Shown here one piece after another: positions 1-8,611 of a stretch of 57,162 nucleotides of DNA; the stretch's first letter is position 1, and each line of letters starts with the position of its first letter. Source of the stretch: Hohaiivirga sp031546825 (GTDB lineage: Bacteria; Pseudomonadota; Alphaproteobacteria; Rhizobiales; Beijerinckiaceae); the NCBI GenBank assembly GCA_031546825.1, contig JAVBJU010000026.1:1-57162 (forward strand), given 5' to 3'. The notes beneath the pieces are model-generated. The model was not told where the DNA came from and did no database searches. It saw only the letters and a program-made list of their open reading frames with translations. The position numbers and the translations under genes were made by a program.

Positions 1-74
1 GCCGTCGATAGCCCGCCTTCCTGCTCTCGTAGCACTCCGATTATCTGTTCTTCCGTAAATCGGCTCTTCTTCAT
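1..74 (-). CDS. IS3-family transposase OrfA, N-terminal fragment
   Basis: Reading from the ATG at 74-72 gives MKKSRFTEEQIIGVLREQEG and then GLST before the window ends. This is the usual start of the helix-turn-helix OrfA protein that binds the inverted repeats of IS3-family elements. The rest of OrfA and OrfB lies outside. Family assignment is confident. The group within IS3 is not settled. Confidence 0.82.
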   Translation of the reverse strand, partial: MKKSRFTEEQIIGVLREQEGGLST

Positions 75-141
75 CCATCTGTCCCCTTCATGAAAGGACA
101 GACTCCAATTTTAAGTGGAAGAATTCAATGGGGGCAGGTCA
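1..141 (-). mobile_element. IS3-family insertion sequence, left (5-prime) end, cut by window edge
   Basis: The minus strand carries the start of an IS3-type OrfA, preceded by about 65 nt that end in the terminal sequence TGACCTGCCCCC (plus-strand GGGGGCAGGTCA, ending near 141). The start TG and the GC-rich terminal repeat fit IS3-family elements of the IS407/IS2-like groups. Only the 5-prime end is in the window, so the second inverted repeat and the target duplication cannot be checked. Confidence 0.8.
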
Positions 142-271
142 ATTACACGCGCTCTTTATTTTTCGCGGACAAGTGCATCCGTTGTCTGCGCGGGCCTGGG
201 TCCGACAGGCCATGACCCAGGCATTGAAAGCCAAGCCATTGAAAAATAATCTGGAACATAGGTCCCACTAA
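142..271 (+). pseudogene. C-terminal remnant of an unrecognised ORF truncated at the IS end
   Basis: An open frame runs out of the IS end and stops with TAA at 269-271. It encodes about 40 residues, including FRGQVHPLSARAWVRQAMTQ. Composition and codon use look like coding sequence (GC-rich between AT-rich flanks), and there is no start codon of its own, so it is probably the tail of a gene broken by the insertion sequence. I do not recognise the family. It could also be chance. Confidence 0.3.
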
Positions 272-384
272 GATAGTACTAGTGCTTTGCTATAGAAGCC
301 CCATGAGAAAGCACGATTCGCCAATGACGTAAGTAATCTGACACAAAGCCGTTACACTGGCGACCACTCCATGCGGCGAGCTTC

Positions 385-398
385 TTGACGTAAGTCAA
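385..398. promoter_or_regulatory. FNR/Dnr-type box, orphan
   Basis: TTGACGTAAGTCAA is a perfect inverted repeat TTGAC-N4-GTCAA, matching the Crp/Fnr consensus TTGAY-N4-RTCAA. The nearest downstream gene start is about 700 nt away, and the upstream gene is only a fragment next to the insertion sequence. The target may have been lost. Confidence 0.5.
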
Positions 399-908
399 TA
401 TAACGCACCAATGGCAATACGTGCCATGATTTGCCAAGTTGTGCCATTTTTATTTAAATGAACTATATAAACTAAAACTGTCTCCAGCCATACTTAGACT
501 CATTTCGTCTAATTTTCAGAAAAAACTTGGAGCAATGGGAAACTTTAAAGTGAAAGAGAGATACCACGGACCGTGGGGAGCGTACCCGAGAGATAGAGTT
601 AATATAATAATATTAAAATATTTTATTATCAAGTTGCCAATTCTGCCACCTTGTAATAGAGCGAATTTGAGGAATGCCAGATCGTTTCCATCTTGGCAAG
701 AAGGCCCGAAAATCTGCGGTCGGAAGGCAAGGAATCTCGAAGAATGAATCAACGTTACTTAGTCCGCAAAATCAATAATTTTTTGATATTTCACTTAAAA
801 TAAATTATATGGATTCTATTTTAGTTGTAATATAAATTTTCTCCATTTCCACATGTAATTACATCGATGTACATCGTAAATTATTTTGTTTAGTAAATTA
901 TTTCATTG

Positions 909-946
909 TTGATCTATGTCATTTTGGAAAACTTGACCTAAATCAT
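909..946. promoter_or_regulatory. Two tandem FNR-type boxes upstream of the Crp/Fnr regulator
   Basis: TTGATCTATGTCAT (909-922) and TTGACCTAAATCAT (933-946) each match the FNR consensus TTGAT-N4-ATCAA except near the last base. Their centres are 24 bp apart. They lie about 160-200 bp upstream of the Crp/Fnr gene and suggest autoregulation or control by a second Fnr-type protein. The match is by eye only. Confidence 0.45.
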
Positions 947-1106
947 TTGAAAAATGTGTGTCGATGAACTACAGATATATCATAACCCCGTTGCCTAAGT
1001 AGATGCCGAGAAACTACAAAAATTCAAGGGTTCGTTGCGCCGCGCGCATTTTGGTAACATTTCCCGAGGATTTCGCCCATTTCAACCCATGGCAGATTGA
1101 TTATTG

Positions 1107-1802
1107 ATGAGCGGTCTATTGCATTTTAATCCAACCGAATTGAGAGGCCTCAGAATCTTCCAGGCTTTGCCGGAGGAAACTCTCGTCGAACTGTCAAAAG
1201 CTGGGCGTCTGGAAAGCGTCCCGGCGGGGCACGTTTTAACGCGTGAAGGCGAAAAGCCCGATTTCCTGCATATCCCCGTGACAGGAATGATTGAACTGTT
1301 TTCAAGGTATGGCGACCGCGAGACGACGCTGGCGATGATATCACCGGGAGCGAGCTATTCACTCGGTGCTGTTCTCCTCATCGAGCCCTATCTGGAATCG
1401 TCGCGCCCGCTCGTCCCCAGCGATATCGCTTCATTTCCCATGGAAACGGTCCAGAGACTGCTGCAAACCGACCCACTCTTCGCCAAAGCCCTGTATACGG
1501 AACTGGGGCGCACCGCGCGCGGTTATCTACGCTCCTTGAAGAACCTGAAGTTGCGCACATCTTTGGAGCGCCTCGCCGCCTGGATTCTCAAGACCGACAT
1601 TATCAATGGCGGCAAAGGCCGCTTCCGGATCGGCTTCGACAAGAGAACACTGGCGTCGCATCTAGGCATGACCCCCGAGAACCTGTCGCGCACCTTCGCT
1701 GCTCTCAAGAAGCAGGATATCGAAATTAAAGGGCGTGACATTCATATCATTCGCCGCGCCGCGCTCGAACAAATTGCCCAGCTCACGCATATGATTGACT
1801 GA
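1107..1802 (+). CDS. Crp/Fnr-family transcription regulator, cysteine-free (Dnr/NnrR-like)
   Basis: 231 residues: an N-terminal cyclic-nucleotide-binding-type beta-roll (about 15-130), a long dimer helix, and a C-terminal winged helix. The recognition helix contains TPENLSRTF, with the Glu-x-x-Ser-Arg pattern of FNR proteins that read TTGAT half-sites. There is no cysteine anywhere, so it cannot hold the FNR 4Fe-4S cluster. It resembles the Dnr/NnrR class (haem/NO sensing), though the signal is inferred. An in-frame TTG lies three bases earlier, and I prefer the ATG. No strong ribosome binding site is visible. Two FNR-type boxes lie upstream. No denitrification genes are in the window. Confidence 0.85.
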   Translation: MSGLLHFNPTELRGLRIFQALPEETLVELSKAGRLESVPAGHVLTREGEKPDFLHIPVTGMIELFSRYGDRETTLAMISPGASYSLGAVLLIEPYLESSRPLVPSDIASFPMETVQRLLQTDPLFAKALYTELGRTARGYLRSLKNLKLRTSLERLAAWILKTDIINGGKGRFRIGFDKRTLASHLGMTPENLSRTFAALKKQDIEIKGRDIHIIRRAALEQIAQLTHMID

Positions 1803-1973
1803 GCCATCCGCCGCCCTGGTTGAGGCGCGCTTTTTGCCTTCCCCTTTGCATCCGCAGGGATTAGAAGACGCTGTCTCAGGGTGGGTATTGACCCACCTTT
1901 TTTATTCATTTGACCGCATCGCCTGCGCAACGCGCCGTGATGCGATGATACGAAATGCAGGAGTTGGCCTGGA

Positions 1974-2288
1974 ATGGGCGTCATCCACGTGACCGATCGC
2001 GACGGCAATCGCCACACCCTTGAGTGCATCGAGGGCTGGCGCATCATGGAAATTATCCGCGACTGGGGTTTGCCGATGGAAGGCATTTGCGGCGGCGCGT
2101 GCGAATGCGGCACCTGCCATGTCTATGTCGATGAGCAATGGCTACCAAAGCTCTACCCTGCCCTTGAGGAGGAAGAACTCCAGCTCGACGCCCTGCCGCT
2201 GGTGGAGAAAAGCTCGCGCCTCTCGTGCCAGATCCTCTGGACCCCCGAGCTTGACGGCATGGAGCTGAAGCTCGGCCCAACGGGCTGA
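1974..2288 (+). CDS. 2Fe-2S ferredoxin, adrenodoxin/putidaredoxin type
   Basis: 104 residues, normal for the family. The cluster ligands are visible as C39-x5-C45-x2-C48 in ICGGACECGTCHVYV, with the fourth at C85 in RLSCQI. It is a soluble one-electron carrier. AGGAG lies about ten bases before the ATG. It converges with the NADPH-ferredoxin reductase gene across a shared hairpin, so the two probably form a redox pair, although not one operon. The redox client is unknown. Family members serve Fe-S assembly, P450s and dioxygenases. Confidence 0.9.
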   Translation: MGVIHVTDRDGNRHTLECIEGWRIMEIIRDWGLPMEGICGGACECGTCHVYVDEQWLPKLYPALEEEELQLDALPLVEKSSRLSCQILWTPELDGMELKLGPTG

Positions 2289-2315
2289 GGGGCTTATAGC
2301 AGGAGCGGAGCATGA

Positions 2316-2341
2316 AAAAGCCGGGAAAGTTCCCGGCTTTT
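2316..2341. terminator. Bidirectional intrinsic terminator between ferredoxin and reductase
   Basis: Stem AAAAGCCGGGA paired with TCCCGGCTTTT around a 4-nt loop. The A-tract on one side and T-tract on the other let it work for both converging genes. Confidence 0.85.
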
Positions 2342-2357
2342 GACGATCAAGAAGAGT

Positions 2358-3398
2358 TCAACCCGTAACGCCGAGCTTCTTTTGCAGATTGCTCGATGAC
2401 GTGGTGTATTGGAACAGGAGCTTCTTCTCCGGGTAGACGTAGCGATGGACCTTCTGCGCCGCCAAAGCACCCTCATGGAAGCCGGAGAGGATGAGCTTGA
2501 GCTTGCCCGGATAGACATTGATGTCGCCAATGGCAAAAATGCCGGGGACATTGGTTTCAAACTTCTCGGTATCAACCGGGATCAGGTTCTCGTGGACATT
2601 GAGCCCCCACTCGGAGATGGGCCCAAGCTTCATGGTGAGACCAAAGAACGGCAACACGATATCGCAATCGACATCGAAGGTTGAACCATCATCACGGCGA
2701 ATGGTGACGGCTTGCAGAACCGGAGCATCCCCCTTCAACGCCACCACCTGACCAAGATGCATATCCATATCGCCTTCAGCGACCAGAGAGCGCATCTTGT
2801 TGACGGTGTCGGGCGCGGCACGGAAGGCGTCGCGGCGATGCAGAAGCGTTATGCGCTCAGCCAATGGGTGCAGGTTCACGGTCCAGTCGAGGGCGGAATC
2901 ACCGCCGCCGATGATCAGCACGCGCTTGCCGCGGAACGCTTCCATCTTGCGGACGGCATAGAATACTGAGGTGTTTTCATAAGCCTCGATATGCTCAATC
3001 GGCGGCTTCTTCGGCTGGAATGATCCGCCACCAGCGGCAACGATGACCGTCTTACACAGAAACTCCGTTCCGGCATCGGTCTTGATGCGGAAGCGCGGGG
3101 CCTCAGCCGTGCCGAGGCTTTCCAGCTCTTCAACCATTTCACCGAGATGGAAGACCGGCTTGAACGGCTCGATCTGCTTCATCAGGTTATCGACCAGCTC
3201 CTGGCCGCCAATCACCGGATAGCCGGGAATGTCATAGATCGGTTTCTCGGGATAAAGCTCGGCGCATTGCCCGCCGACTTTCGGCAGGATGTCAATGAGA
3301 TGCGCCTTGATATCCAGCAGCCCGAGTTCAAAGACCGCGAACAGGCCGACCGGACCAGCCCCGACGATCACGACATCCGTTTCGATCGTTTCGTTCAT
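2358..3398 (-). CDS. Ferredoxin--NADP(+) reductase, thioredoxin-reductase-like type
   Basis: 346 residues, the usual size of the type 2 ferredoxin-NADP reductases first seen in Bacillus YumC and purple bacteria. It has an FAD-binding GAGPVG at 13-18, GGQC near 42, and an NADPH-binding GGGDSALD near residue 165. The redox-active CxxC of true thioredoxin reductases is absent, which sets it apart. It moves electrons from NADPH to ferredoxin, most likely the one encoded opposite. The MerR gene lies 84 nt upstream on the same strand, so readthrough is possible. Confidence 0.9.
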   Translation of the reverse strand: MNETIETDVVIVGAGPVGLFAVFELGLLDIKAHLIDILPKVGGQCAELYPEKPIYDIPGYPVIGGQELVDNLMKQIEPFKPVFHLGEMVEELESLGTAEAPRFRIKTDAGTEFLCKTVIVAAGGGSFQPKKPPIEHIEAYENTSVFYAVRKMEAFRGKRVLIIGGGDSALDWTVNLHPLAERITLLHRRDAFRAAPDTVNKMRSLVAEGDMDMHLGQVVALKGDAPVLQAVTIRRDDGSTFDVDCDIVLPFFGLTMKLGPISEWGLNVHENLIPVDTEKFETNVPGIFAIGDINVYPGKLKLILSGFHEGALAAQKVHRYVYPEKKLLFQYTTSSSNLQKKLGVTG

Positions 3399-3482
3399 GG
3401 TATCGTATGTCTCCTCAATCTTTGAGCGGCATCAAGCATGTTCACGCTGTGTTGGCAAGCGTTGTCAACCCAAGCGGCCACT

Positions 3483-3902
3483 TCAATGGGCGTCATCATG
3501 GCATTGCCCGTGATCGGCCAGCACCTGGATGACGCGGCATTCGCCAATGCGCCCGTGGCGGGTGCCACACACCATGCGCGCCAGCTCTTCGCGTAGCGCA
3601 GTGAGTTTTGCGATCTTGTCCTCGACCTCGCGCAGGTGACGATGAACGATTTCATCGGCCTCCGTGCACGGGCGATCGGGATTGGCGCTGAGCACGATGA
3701 GCTCGCGCACGTCATCAACATCAAAGCCCAGTTGCCGCGCGTGGCGAATGAAGCTCAGGCGCGCAATATCTTCGGCCCCGTATCGCCGTTGCCCGCCCTC
3801 GCTGCGCAACGGTTCAGACAGCAAGCCGATGCTTTCATAAAAACGGATCGTCGGCACTTTGACGCCGGTTTCGCGCGCCAGTTCACCAATCGAAAAAAGC
3901 AT
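3483..3902 (-). CDS. MerR-family metal-responsive regulator (ZntR/CadR/PbrR-like)
   Basis: 139 residues. The N-terminal winged helix starts FSIGELARETGVKVPTIRFY and ends in the RRY of the MerR wing, followed by a long dimerisation helix. Metal-ligand candidates are C79, C112, C122, H131, C134 and H135, as expected for the Zn/Cd/Pb-sensing branch. The gene is divergent from the P-type ATPase over 71 nt that hold a textbook MerR promoter. The protein should bind there and untwist the promoter when metal is bound. Which of Zn, Cd or Pb it prefers cannot be read from the sequence. Confidence 0.9.
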   Translation of the reverse strand: MLFSIGELARETGVKVPTIRFYESIGLLSEPLRSEGGQRRYGAEDIARLSFIRHARQLGFDVDDVRELIVLSANPDRPCTEADEIVHRHLREVEDKIAKLTALREELARMVCGTRHGRIGECRVIQVLADHGQCHDDAH

Positions 3903-3913
3903 TATTTTCTACC

Positions 3914-3944
3914 TTGTCCCTCTAGTCGCTAGAGGTTGTACCAT
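3914..3944 (+). promoter_or_regulatory. MerR-type promoter with 19-bp spacer and palindromic operator
   Basis: -35 TTGTCC (3914-3919) and -10 TACCAT (3939-3944) are separated by 19 bp, the overlong spacing typical of MerR-activated promoters. The spacer holds the perfect inverted repeat CCTCTAG-TCG-CTAGAGG (3919-3935). Transcription would start near 3951, which argues against the ATG at 3956 as start of the ATPase. Confidence 0.85.
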
Positions 3945-3973
3945 CTCTTCGAAACATGAGGAAAGACCTTCTT

Positions 3974-6199
3974 ATGAATGAGACGACATCCCCCAAAACC
4001 GCCGCTGGCGAGCAGACCTCCTTCTTCAAGGTATCGGGTCTCGATTGCGGCTCATGCGCGGTAAAAATCGAAACGGCGCTTGGTCGCATACCCGGCGTGA
4101 GCAGTGTGGACGCCTCTGTCACCGGGGAGAGCGTGACCGTGCTCCACGGGGAAACCGTGTCGATGGCAATGCTTGCCAACAAGCTGGATGCCCTCGGCTA
4201 TGGCGTATCTGTCATGACAAAAGGCCGGGATGGCGCTGCAGATGCCAAGCATGACCACGCGGAACACGGGCACGACGCCGAAGAGGACATGGATCACCAC
4301 GATCACAGCCACGCCCATGATGATTCGCGACCGTGGTGGCGCACACCAGACGGTCTTCTGGTAATCACTTGCGTCCTGCTGATCGGTGCGGCCTATCTCA
4401 TCGGCTTTATCTCTCCCGCCATGGAAAAGGGGGGCATGCTCGCTGCCATGCTCATTGGGGTTCTGCCGGTGGCACGCAAGGCCTGGCGCAGCACGATGCA
4501 AGGCTTTCCCTTCTCCATCGACACCCTGATGGTGGTCGCGGCATTTGGTGCGGTGGCGCTCGATGCGGTTGAGGAAGCCGCGGTCGTCGTTGTGCTGTTT
4601 CTCCTTGGGGAACTGCTGGAAGGCATAGCCTCGAACCGCGCCCGGCGCGGTATCCGGGGCCTGATTGCGCTGATCCCGCAAACTGCACTGGTCGAACGCA
4701 ATGGCGTCATCACTGAGGAACAGATCACCAATCTCAAGATAGGCGACATCATCGTTGCCCGCCCTGGCGATCGCATCTCCGCCGATGGCGAGATTGTCTC
4801 CGGTATTTCCAGCATCGACGATTCGCCCGTAACCGGCGAAAGCGCCCCGAAAACCAAGAAAAGCGGCGACCGAGTCTATGCCGGTTCCATCAATCACGAC
4901 GCCGCTCTGCGGATCCGCGTCACTGTTGATACCGCCAACAGCACCATCAGCCGCATCACCCGCATGGTGGGAGAGGCCCAGGACCGCAAGTCACCGACCC
5001 AGCGTTTCATCAACCGCTTCTCAAGTATCTATACGCCGATTGTCTTCGCCATCGGCCTGGCGACGGCCGTCGTGCCGCCGCTGTTTTTTGGCCAGGAATG
5101 GGCCACCTGGATCTATCGCGGCCTCGCGGTGCTACTGATTGGCTGCCCCTGCGCGCTGGTGATTTCAACACCCGCCGCCATTGCCTCAAGCATCGCCGCC
5201 GGGGCGCGGCGCGGCTTGCTGGTCAAGGGCGGTGAGGTTTTGGAAAAGCTGGCGAAGGTAACGGTTGTTGCCCTCGACAAAACCGGCACCCTCACCACCG
5301 GCTTGCCAAGTGTGACCGATGCAACAGCCTTCGGCGTGGACGAGAACACGATGATTTCCGAGGCCGCCGCCGTGGAAACCGCCTCAAGCCATCCCCTCGC
5401 CAAGGCGGTGATGGCGATCGCTAATGAACGCAATATCACCATTCCCGTCGCCACAGAGGCGACTGTCGTGCTGGGCAAAGGCGTCACCGGCACTGTGGCA
5501 GGCAAGACGATTTTCGTCGGCTCTCCCAAACAGGCTGCGGAACAAGCAAAGCTCTCGCCGGATCAACAGAGCTTGATCGACGCCCTGTATGGCCAAGGTA
5601 AAACCGTGGCTGTCGTGGTGGCGGACAAAACCATTACCGGCATCATCGGCCTGCGGGATGAGCCGAAAGCCGATGCCATCACAGGCATGGCGGCACTGAC
5701 GAGGAGCAAGGTCAAGGCCATCATGCTGACCGGCGACAATGGCGCAACCGCTGCAGCCATTGCCGCAACGCTCGGCATCGAAGCCCGCAGCGAATTGCTG
5801 CCCGAAGACAAGTTGCGCATCGTCGCCGAGCTGCAAGACCGTGGCGAAGTGGTCGCTAAGGTCGGTGATGGCATCAACGATGCGCCCGCACTGGCCCAGG
5901 CCGATATCGGCATCGCCATGGCCGGCGGCCCCGGTGGCGGAACCGATATCGCACTGGAAACGGGCGACGCCGCCATCCTGCGCGGACAGGTTGCCGATAT
6001 CGCCGGGCTGATAGATCTCGCCCGTCGCACCATGCGAAACATCCACCAGAACCTGACCATCGCCATTGGGCTGAAGGCGCTGTTCCTCGTCACCACCCTC
6101 ATCGGCATCACCGGATTATGGCCCGCTATTCTCGCCGATACCGGCGCGACGTTGCTGGTGACGGCCAATGCTTTGAGGCTTTTACGCAGCCCGGCATGA
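3974..6199 (+). CDS. zntA: Heavy-metal P1B-type ATPase, Zn/Cd/Pb exporter (ZntA/CadA-like)
   Basis: 741 residues from the ATG at 3974, which has GAGGAAAG before it. The upstream in-frame ATG at 3956 would have almost no leader. It has an HMA domain with GLDCGSC (C25, C28), then a His/Asp-rich linker (about residues 90-115), membrane helices, the CPC ion-site motif at 391-393, the phosphorylated Asp in DKTGTLT (D435) and GDGINDAPA. The CPC motif and His-rich linker point to divalent Zn, Cd or Pb export (P1B-2) across the inner membrane using ATP. The divergent MerR gene and its operator explain metal induction. Confidence 0.93.
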   Translation: MNETTSPKTAAGEQTSFFKVSGLDCGSCAVKIETALGRIPGVSSVDASVTGESVTVLHGETVSMAMLANKLDALGYGVSVMTKGRDGAADAKHDHAEHGHDAEEDMDHHDHSHAHDDSRPWWRTPDGLLVITCVLLIGAAYLIGFISPAMEKGGMLAAMLIGVLPVARKAWRSTMQGFPFSIDTLMVVAAFGAVALDAVEEAAVVVVLFLLGELLEGIASNRARRGIRGLIALIPQTALVERNGVITEEQITNLKIGDIIVARPGDRISADGEIVSGISSIDDSPVTGESAPKTKKSGDRVYAGSINHDAALRIRVTVDTANSTISRITRMVGEAQDRKSPTQRFINRFSSIYTPIVFAIGLATAVVPPLFFGQEWATWIYRGLAVLLIGCPCALVISTPAAIASSIAAGARRGLLVKGGEVLEKLAKVTVVALDKTGTLTTGLPSVTDATAFGVDENTMISEAAAVETASSHPLAKAVMAIANERNITIPVATEATVVLGKGVTGTVAGKTIFVGSPKQAAEQAKLSPDQQSLIDALYGQGKTVAVVVADKTITGIIGLRDEPKADAITGMAALTRSKVKAIMLTGDNGATAAAIAATLGIEARSELLPEDKLRIVAELQDRGEVVAKVGDGINDAPALAQADIGIAMAGGPGGGTDIALETGDAAILRGQVADIAGLIDLARRTMRNIHQNLTIAIGLKALFLVTTLIGITGLWPAILADTGATLLVTANALRLLRSPA

Positions 6200-6220
6200 G
6201 AAGCCGTTTCTCTAAATAGG

Positions 6221-6250
6221 AACGGCCCCGAAACACGTTCCGGGGCCGTT
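6221..6250. terminator. Convergent hairpin terminator between ATPase and transaldolase
   Basis: AACGGCCCCG pairs with CGGGGCCGTT over 10 bp around a 10-nt loop, followed by TTGCTTCTT. It lies between two converging genes. Confidence 0.75.
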
Positions 6251-6272
6251 TGCTTCTTCCATATTTTCGTGT

Positions 6273-7232
6273 TCAGGCCGCAAGGCGCTTTTGCACCAGT
6301 GCGCGCAGGCTGCGCAGATCCTTGACGAAGGCGCGAATGCCCTCCGAGAGCTTTTCTGTCGCCATCGCGTCCTCATTGAGGGCAAAGCGGAACGCCTTTT
6401 CGTCGAGATGCAGGCGGGCCGGAGCCTCGCTGGCCAAGGCCGGAGACAAGCGACGCGGCAAATCGCCGGAGGCGGCAGCAAGCTCGTCAATCAAAGCGGG
6501 CGAAATCGTCAGGCGGTCACAACCGGCGAGAGCTTCAATTTCGCCAGCGTTGCGGAAAGACGCACCCATCACCACCGTCTTGATGTCATGGGCTTTGTAA
6601 TAGGCATAAATCTGGCGCACTGAGACAACGCCGGGGTCTTGCTCGGCCTGGTAAGGACCACCGCCGGTTTTCACATGCCAATCAAGGATACGCCCCACGA
6701 AGGGCGAGATCAGAAAGGCTTTGGCATCGGCACAAGCCGCAGCTTGAGCGAGCGAGAACAGCAACGTGAGATTGCAGTCGATGCCTTCCTTCTGCAGGAT
6801 TTCTGCGGCGCGGATGCCTTCCCAGGTCGAGGCTATCTTGATGAGAATGCGTTCGCGGCCAATGCCGAGCGCCTGATAGGCGGCAATCACCTGACGGGCT
6901 TTGGCAACGGTTGCGGCGGTATCGAACGAGAGATCGGCATCGACCTCAGTCGAGACACGGCCCGGGACCAGCTTGGACAATTCAGCACCGAACGCCACTG
7001 CCAAACGATCACTCACCGCACCGGCAACCGCCTCGACATTGCCCGTTTGCTTGCGGCCCCACAGCAGCGCTTCTTCAAGAACCGGCTGTCCGCCAGCGCT
7101 TTCAACCGCCTTGAGAATCAGGGTGGGGTTGGTGGTGCAATCTTCGGGCTTGAGGCGTCCGACCGCATCAATGTCGCCGGTATCGGCGACTACGACCGTC
7201 ATCTTGCGCAGTTGTTCGAGCTTCGATGCCAT
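6273..7232 (-). CDS. tal: Transaldolase
   Basis: 319 residues, the length of TalA/TalB class transaldolases. It starts MASKLEQLRKMTVVVADTGD, and DCTTNPTLIL provides the catalytic Asp region. The Schiff-base lysine is in ILIKIASTWEG. It swaps a dihydroxyacetone unit between sedoheptulose 7-phosphate and glyceraldehyde 3-phosphate in the cytosolic pentose phosphate pathway. It stands alone, divergent from the acyl-CoA dehydrogenase, with about 200 nt between them. Confidence 0.95.
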   Translation of the reverse strand: MASKLEQLRKMTVVVADTGDIDAVGRLKPEDCTTNPTLILKAVESAGGQPVLEEALLWGRKQTGNVEAVAGAVSDRLAVAFGAELSKLVPGRVSTEVDADLSFDTAATVAKARQVIAAYQALGIGRERILIKIASTWEGIRAAEILQKEGIDCNLTLLFSLAQAAACADAKAFLISPFVGRILDWHVKTGGGPYQAEQDPGVVSVRQIYAYYKAHDIKTVVMGASFRNAGEIEALAGCDRLTISPALIDELAAASGDLPRRLSPALASEAPARLHLDEKAFRFALNEDAMATEKLSEGIRAFVKDLRSLRALVQKRLAA

Positions 7233-7440
7233 TATTCACGCCTCCGTCGGAAAAATACCGGCACAGCAATAGCGCACCTCCCTGCCCCGGCAAACCGCTT
7301 TTTCACAGCTCCGCGAAACCAGCCCGCCCAATTGCTACCTTTACCGCCCATCTCACAGCGCTACCATTTTCAGCGAATGACGGGCGGTAAGGCTCGCGTG
7401 AGGATCGGGTGCAAGGCAAGTGTCGAGAGGGACAACATAA

Positions 7441-8583
7441 ATGCTCGCGCCCACCGAAGACCAGTTCGCTATTCAGGCCACCGCGCGCCAGTTTGCCGAT
7501 GAGCGCATTGCGCCCTTTGCCCTTGAATGGGACGAAAAGAAACACTTTCCGGTCGAAACATTAAGGGAAGCCGCAGCACTCGGCATGGCGGCTATCTATG
7601 TGCGTGAGGATGTCGGGGGCTCTGCGATGACCCGGCTTGATGCCGCCCTGATTTTCGAGGCACTGGCCACCGGATGCCCAACCATTGCCGCCTTCCTCTC
7701 GATCCACAACATGGTTGCCTGGATGATCGACGCCCATGGCAGCGCGGAACAACGGCAGAACTACCTCCCTCGCCTCGCCACAATGGCCATGATCGCCTCC
7801 TATTGCCTGACCGAGCCCGCCGCCGGGTCCGATGCGGCAGCGCTACAGACCCGCGCCGTGCGCGATGGCGGACATTACATTCTCACCGGCACCAAACAGT
7901 TTATTTCGGGCGCGGGCGCATCCGACCTCTACCTCGTTATGGCGCGCACGGGCGGCGCGGGCGCACACGGCATTTCCGCCTTCCTTGTGGGCCGGGATGC
8001 CCCCGGCCTCACCTTCGGCATCAACGAGAAGAAAATGGGCTGGAACGCCCAGCCAACCCGGCAGGTGATTTTGGAGGGTGTGCGCGTCTCTGAGAGCGAC
8101 CGGCTCGGCGCGGAGGGCGAAGGTTTCAAGATGGCAATGGCGGGCCTCAACGGCGGACGCCTCAATATTGGCGCGTGTTCGCTTGGCGGCGCGCAACGGG
8201 CGCTTGAGCAAACATTGGCCCATATGAAAGAGCGGCGCGCCTTCGGCAAAAGGCTTGATGAATTTCAGGCGCTGCAATTCCGGCTAGCCGACATGGCAAC
8301 CGAACTCGAAGCCGCCCGCACCTTTTTATGGCGTGCAGCCGATGCGCTTGATGGCGGATTGCCCAACGCCGTTACCCTGTGCGCGATGGCAAAACGCGTT
8401 GCCACTGATGTGGGATTTGATGTCGCCAACCAGGCGCTGCAACTCCATGGCGGCTACGGCTATCTCAGCGATTACGGCATCGAGAAGATCGTGCGCGATT
8501 TGCGCGTCCACCAAATTCTCGAGGGCAGCAACGAGATCATGCGCCTGATGATCGCCCGCCATCTTCTTTCCGACCGGGCCTGA
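7441..8583 (+). CDS. Acyl-CoA dehydrogenase, probable isobutyryl-CoA dehydrogenase
   Basis: 380 residues, the normal length for the FAD acyl-CoA dehydrogenase family. Signature stretches are SYCLTEPAAGSDAAA in the flavin domain and GGYGYLSDYGIEKIVRD near the end. The catalytic base is expected in ILEGSNEIMR (Glu about 361). The next gene, 28 nt downstream, is 3-hydroxyisobutyrate dehydrogenase, so the substrate is most likely isobutyryl-CoA from valine. The electron acceptor would be ETF. Other branched short-chain acyl-CoAs remain possible. Confidence 0.9.
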   Translation: MLAPTEDQFAIQATARQFADERIAPFALEWDEKKHFPVETLREAAALGMAAIYVREDVGGSAMTRLDAALIFEALATGCPTIAAFLSIHNMVAWMIDAHGSAEQRQNYLPRLATMAMIASYCLTEPAAGSDAAALQTRAVRDGGHYILTGTKQFISGAGASDLYLVMARTGGAGAHGISAFLVGRDAPGLTFGINEKKMGWNAQPTRQVILEGVRVSESDRLGAEGEGFKMAMAGLNGGRLNIGACSLGGAQRALEQTLAHMKERRAFGKRLDEFQALQFRLADMATELEAARTFLWRAADALDGGLPNAVTLCAMAKRVATDVGFDVANQALQLHGGYGYLSDYGIEKIVRDLRVHQILEGSNEIMRLMIARHLLSDRA

Positions 8584-8611
8584 CCCGGCGTTTTCAAGGG
8601 AGCAAACAAGC

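Larger units (their letters stand above)
272..1106. other. AT-rich intergenic region, no credible gene
   Basis: This 835-nt stretch is much richer in A+T than the rest of the window. The longest frames (about 100 codons on plus, 78 on minus at 439-752) lack ribosome binding sites and recognisable protein features. What can be supported are three FNR-type boxes (385-398, 909-922, 933-946) and a 7-bp hairpin GTGCTTT/AAAGCAC at 282-314. Confidence 0.6.

Noticed and set aside
439..752. Overlapping ORFs of 102 (plus) and 78 (minus) codons in the AT-rich left region
   Set aside because: No ribosome site, no protein-like composition or motif, and an AT-rich background unlike the coding genes around it.
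4052..6168. Long minus-strand ORFs (up to 281 codons) opposite the P-type ATPase
   Set aside because: Shadow frames of a GC-rich gene whose plus-strand product has every expected motif.
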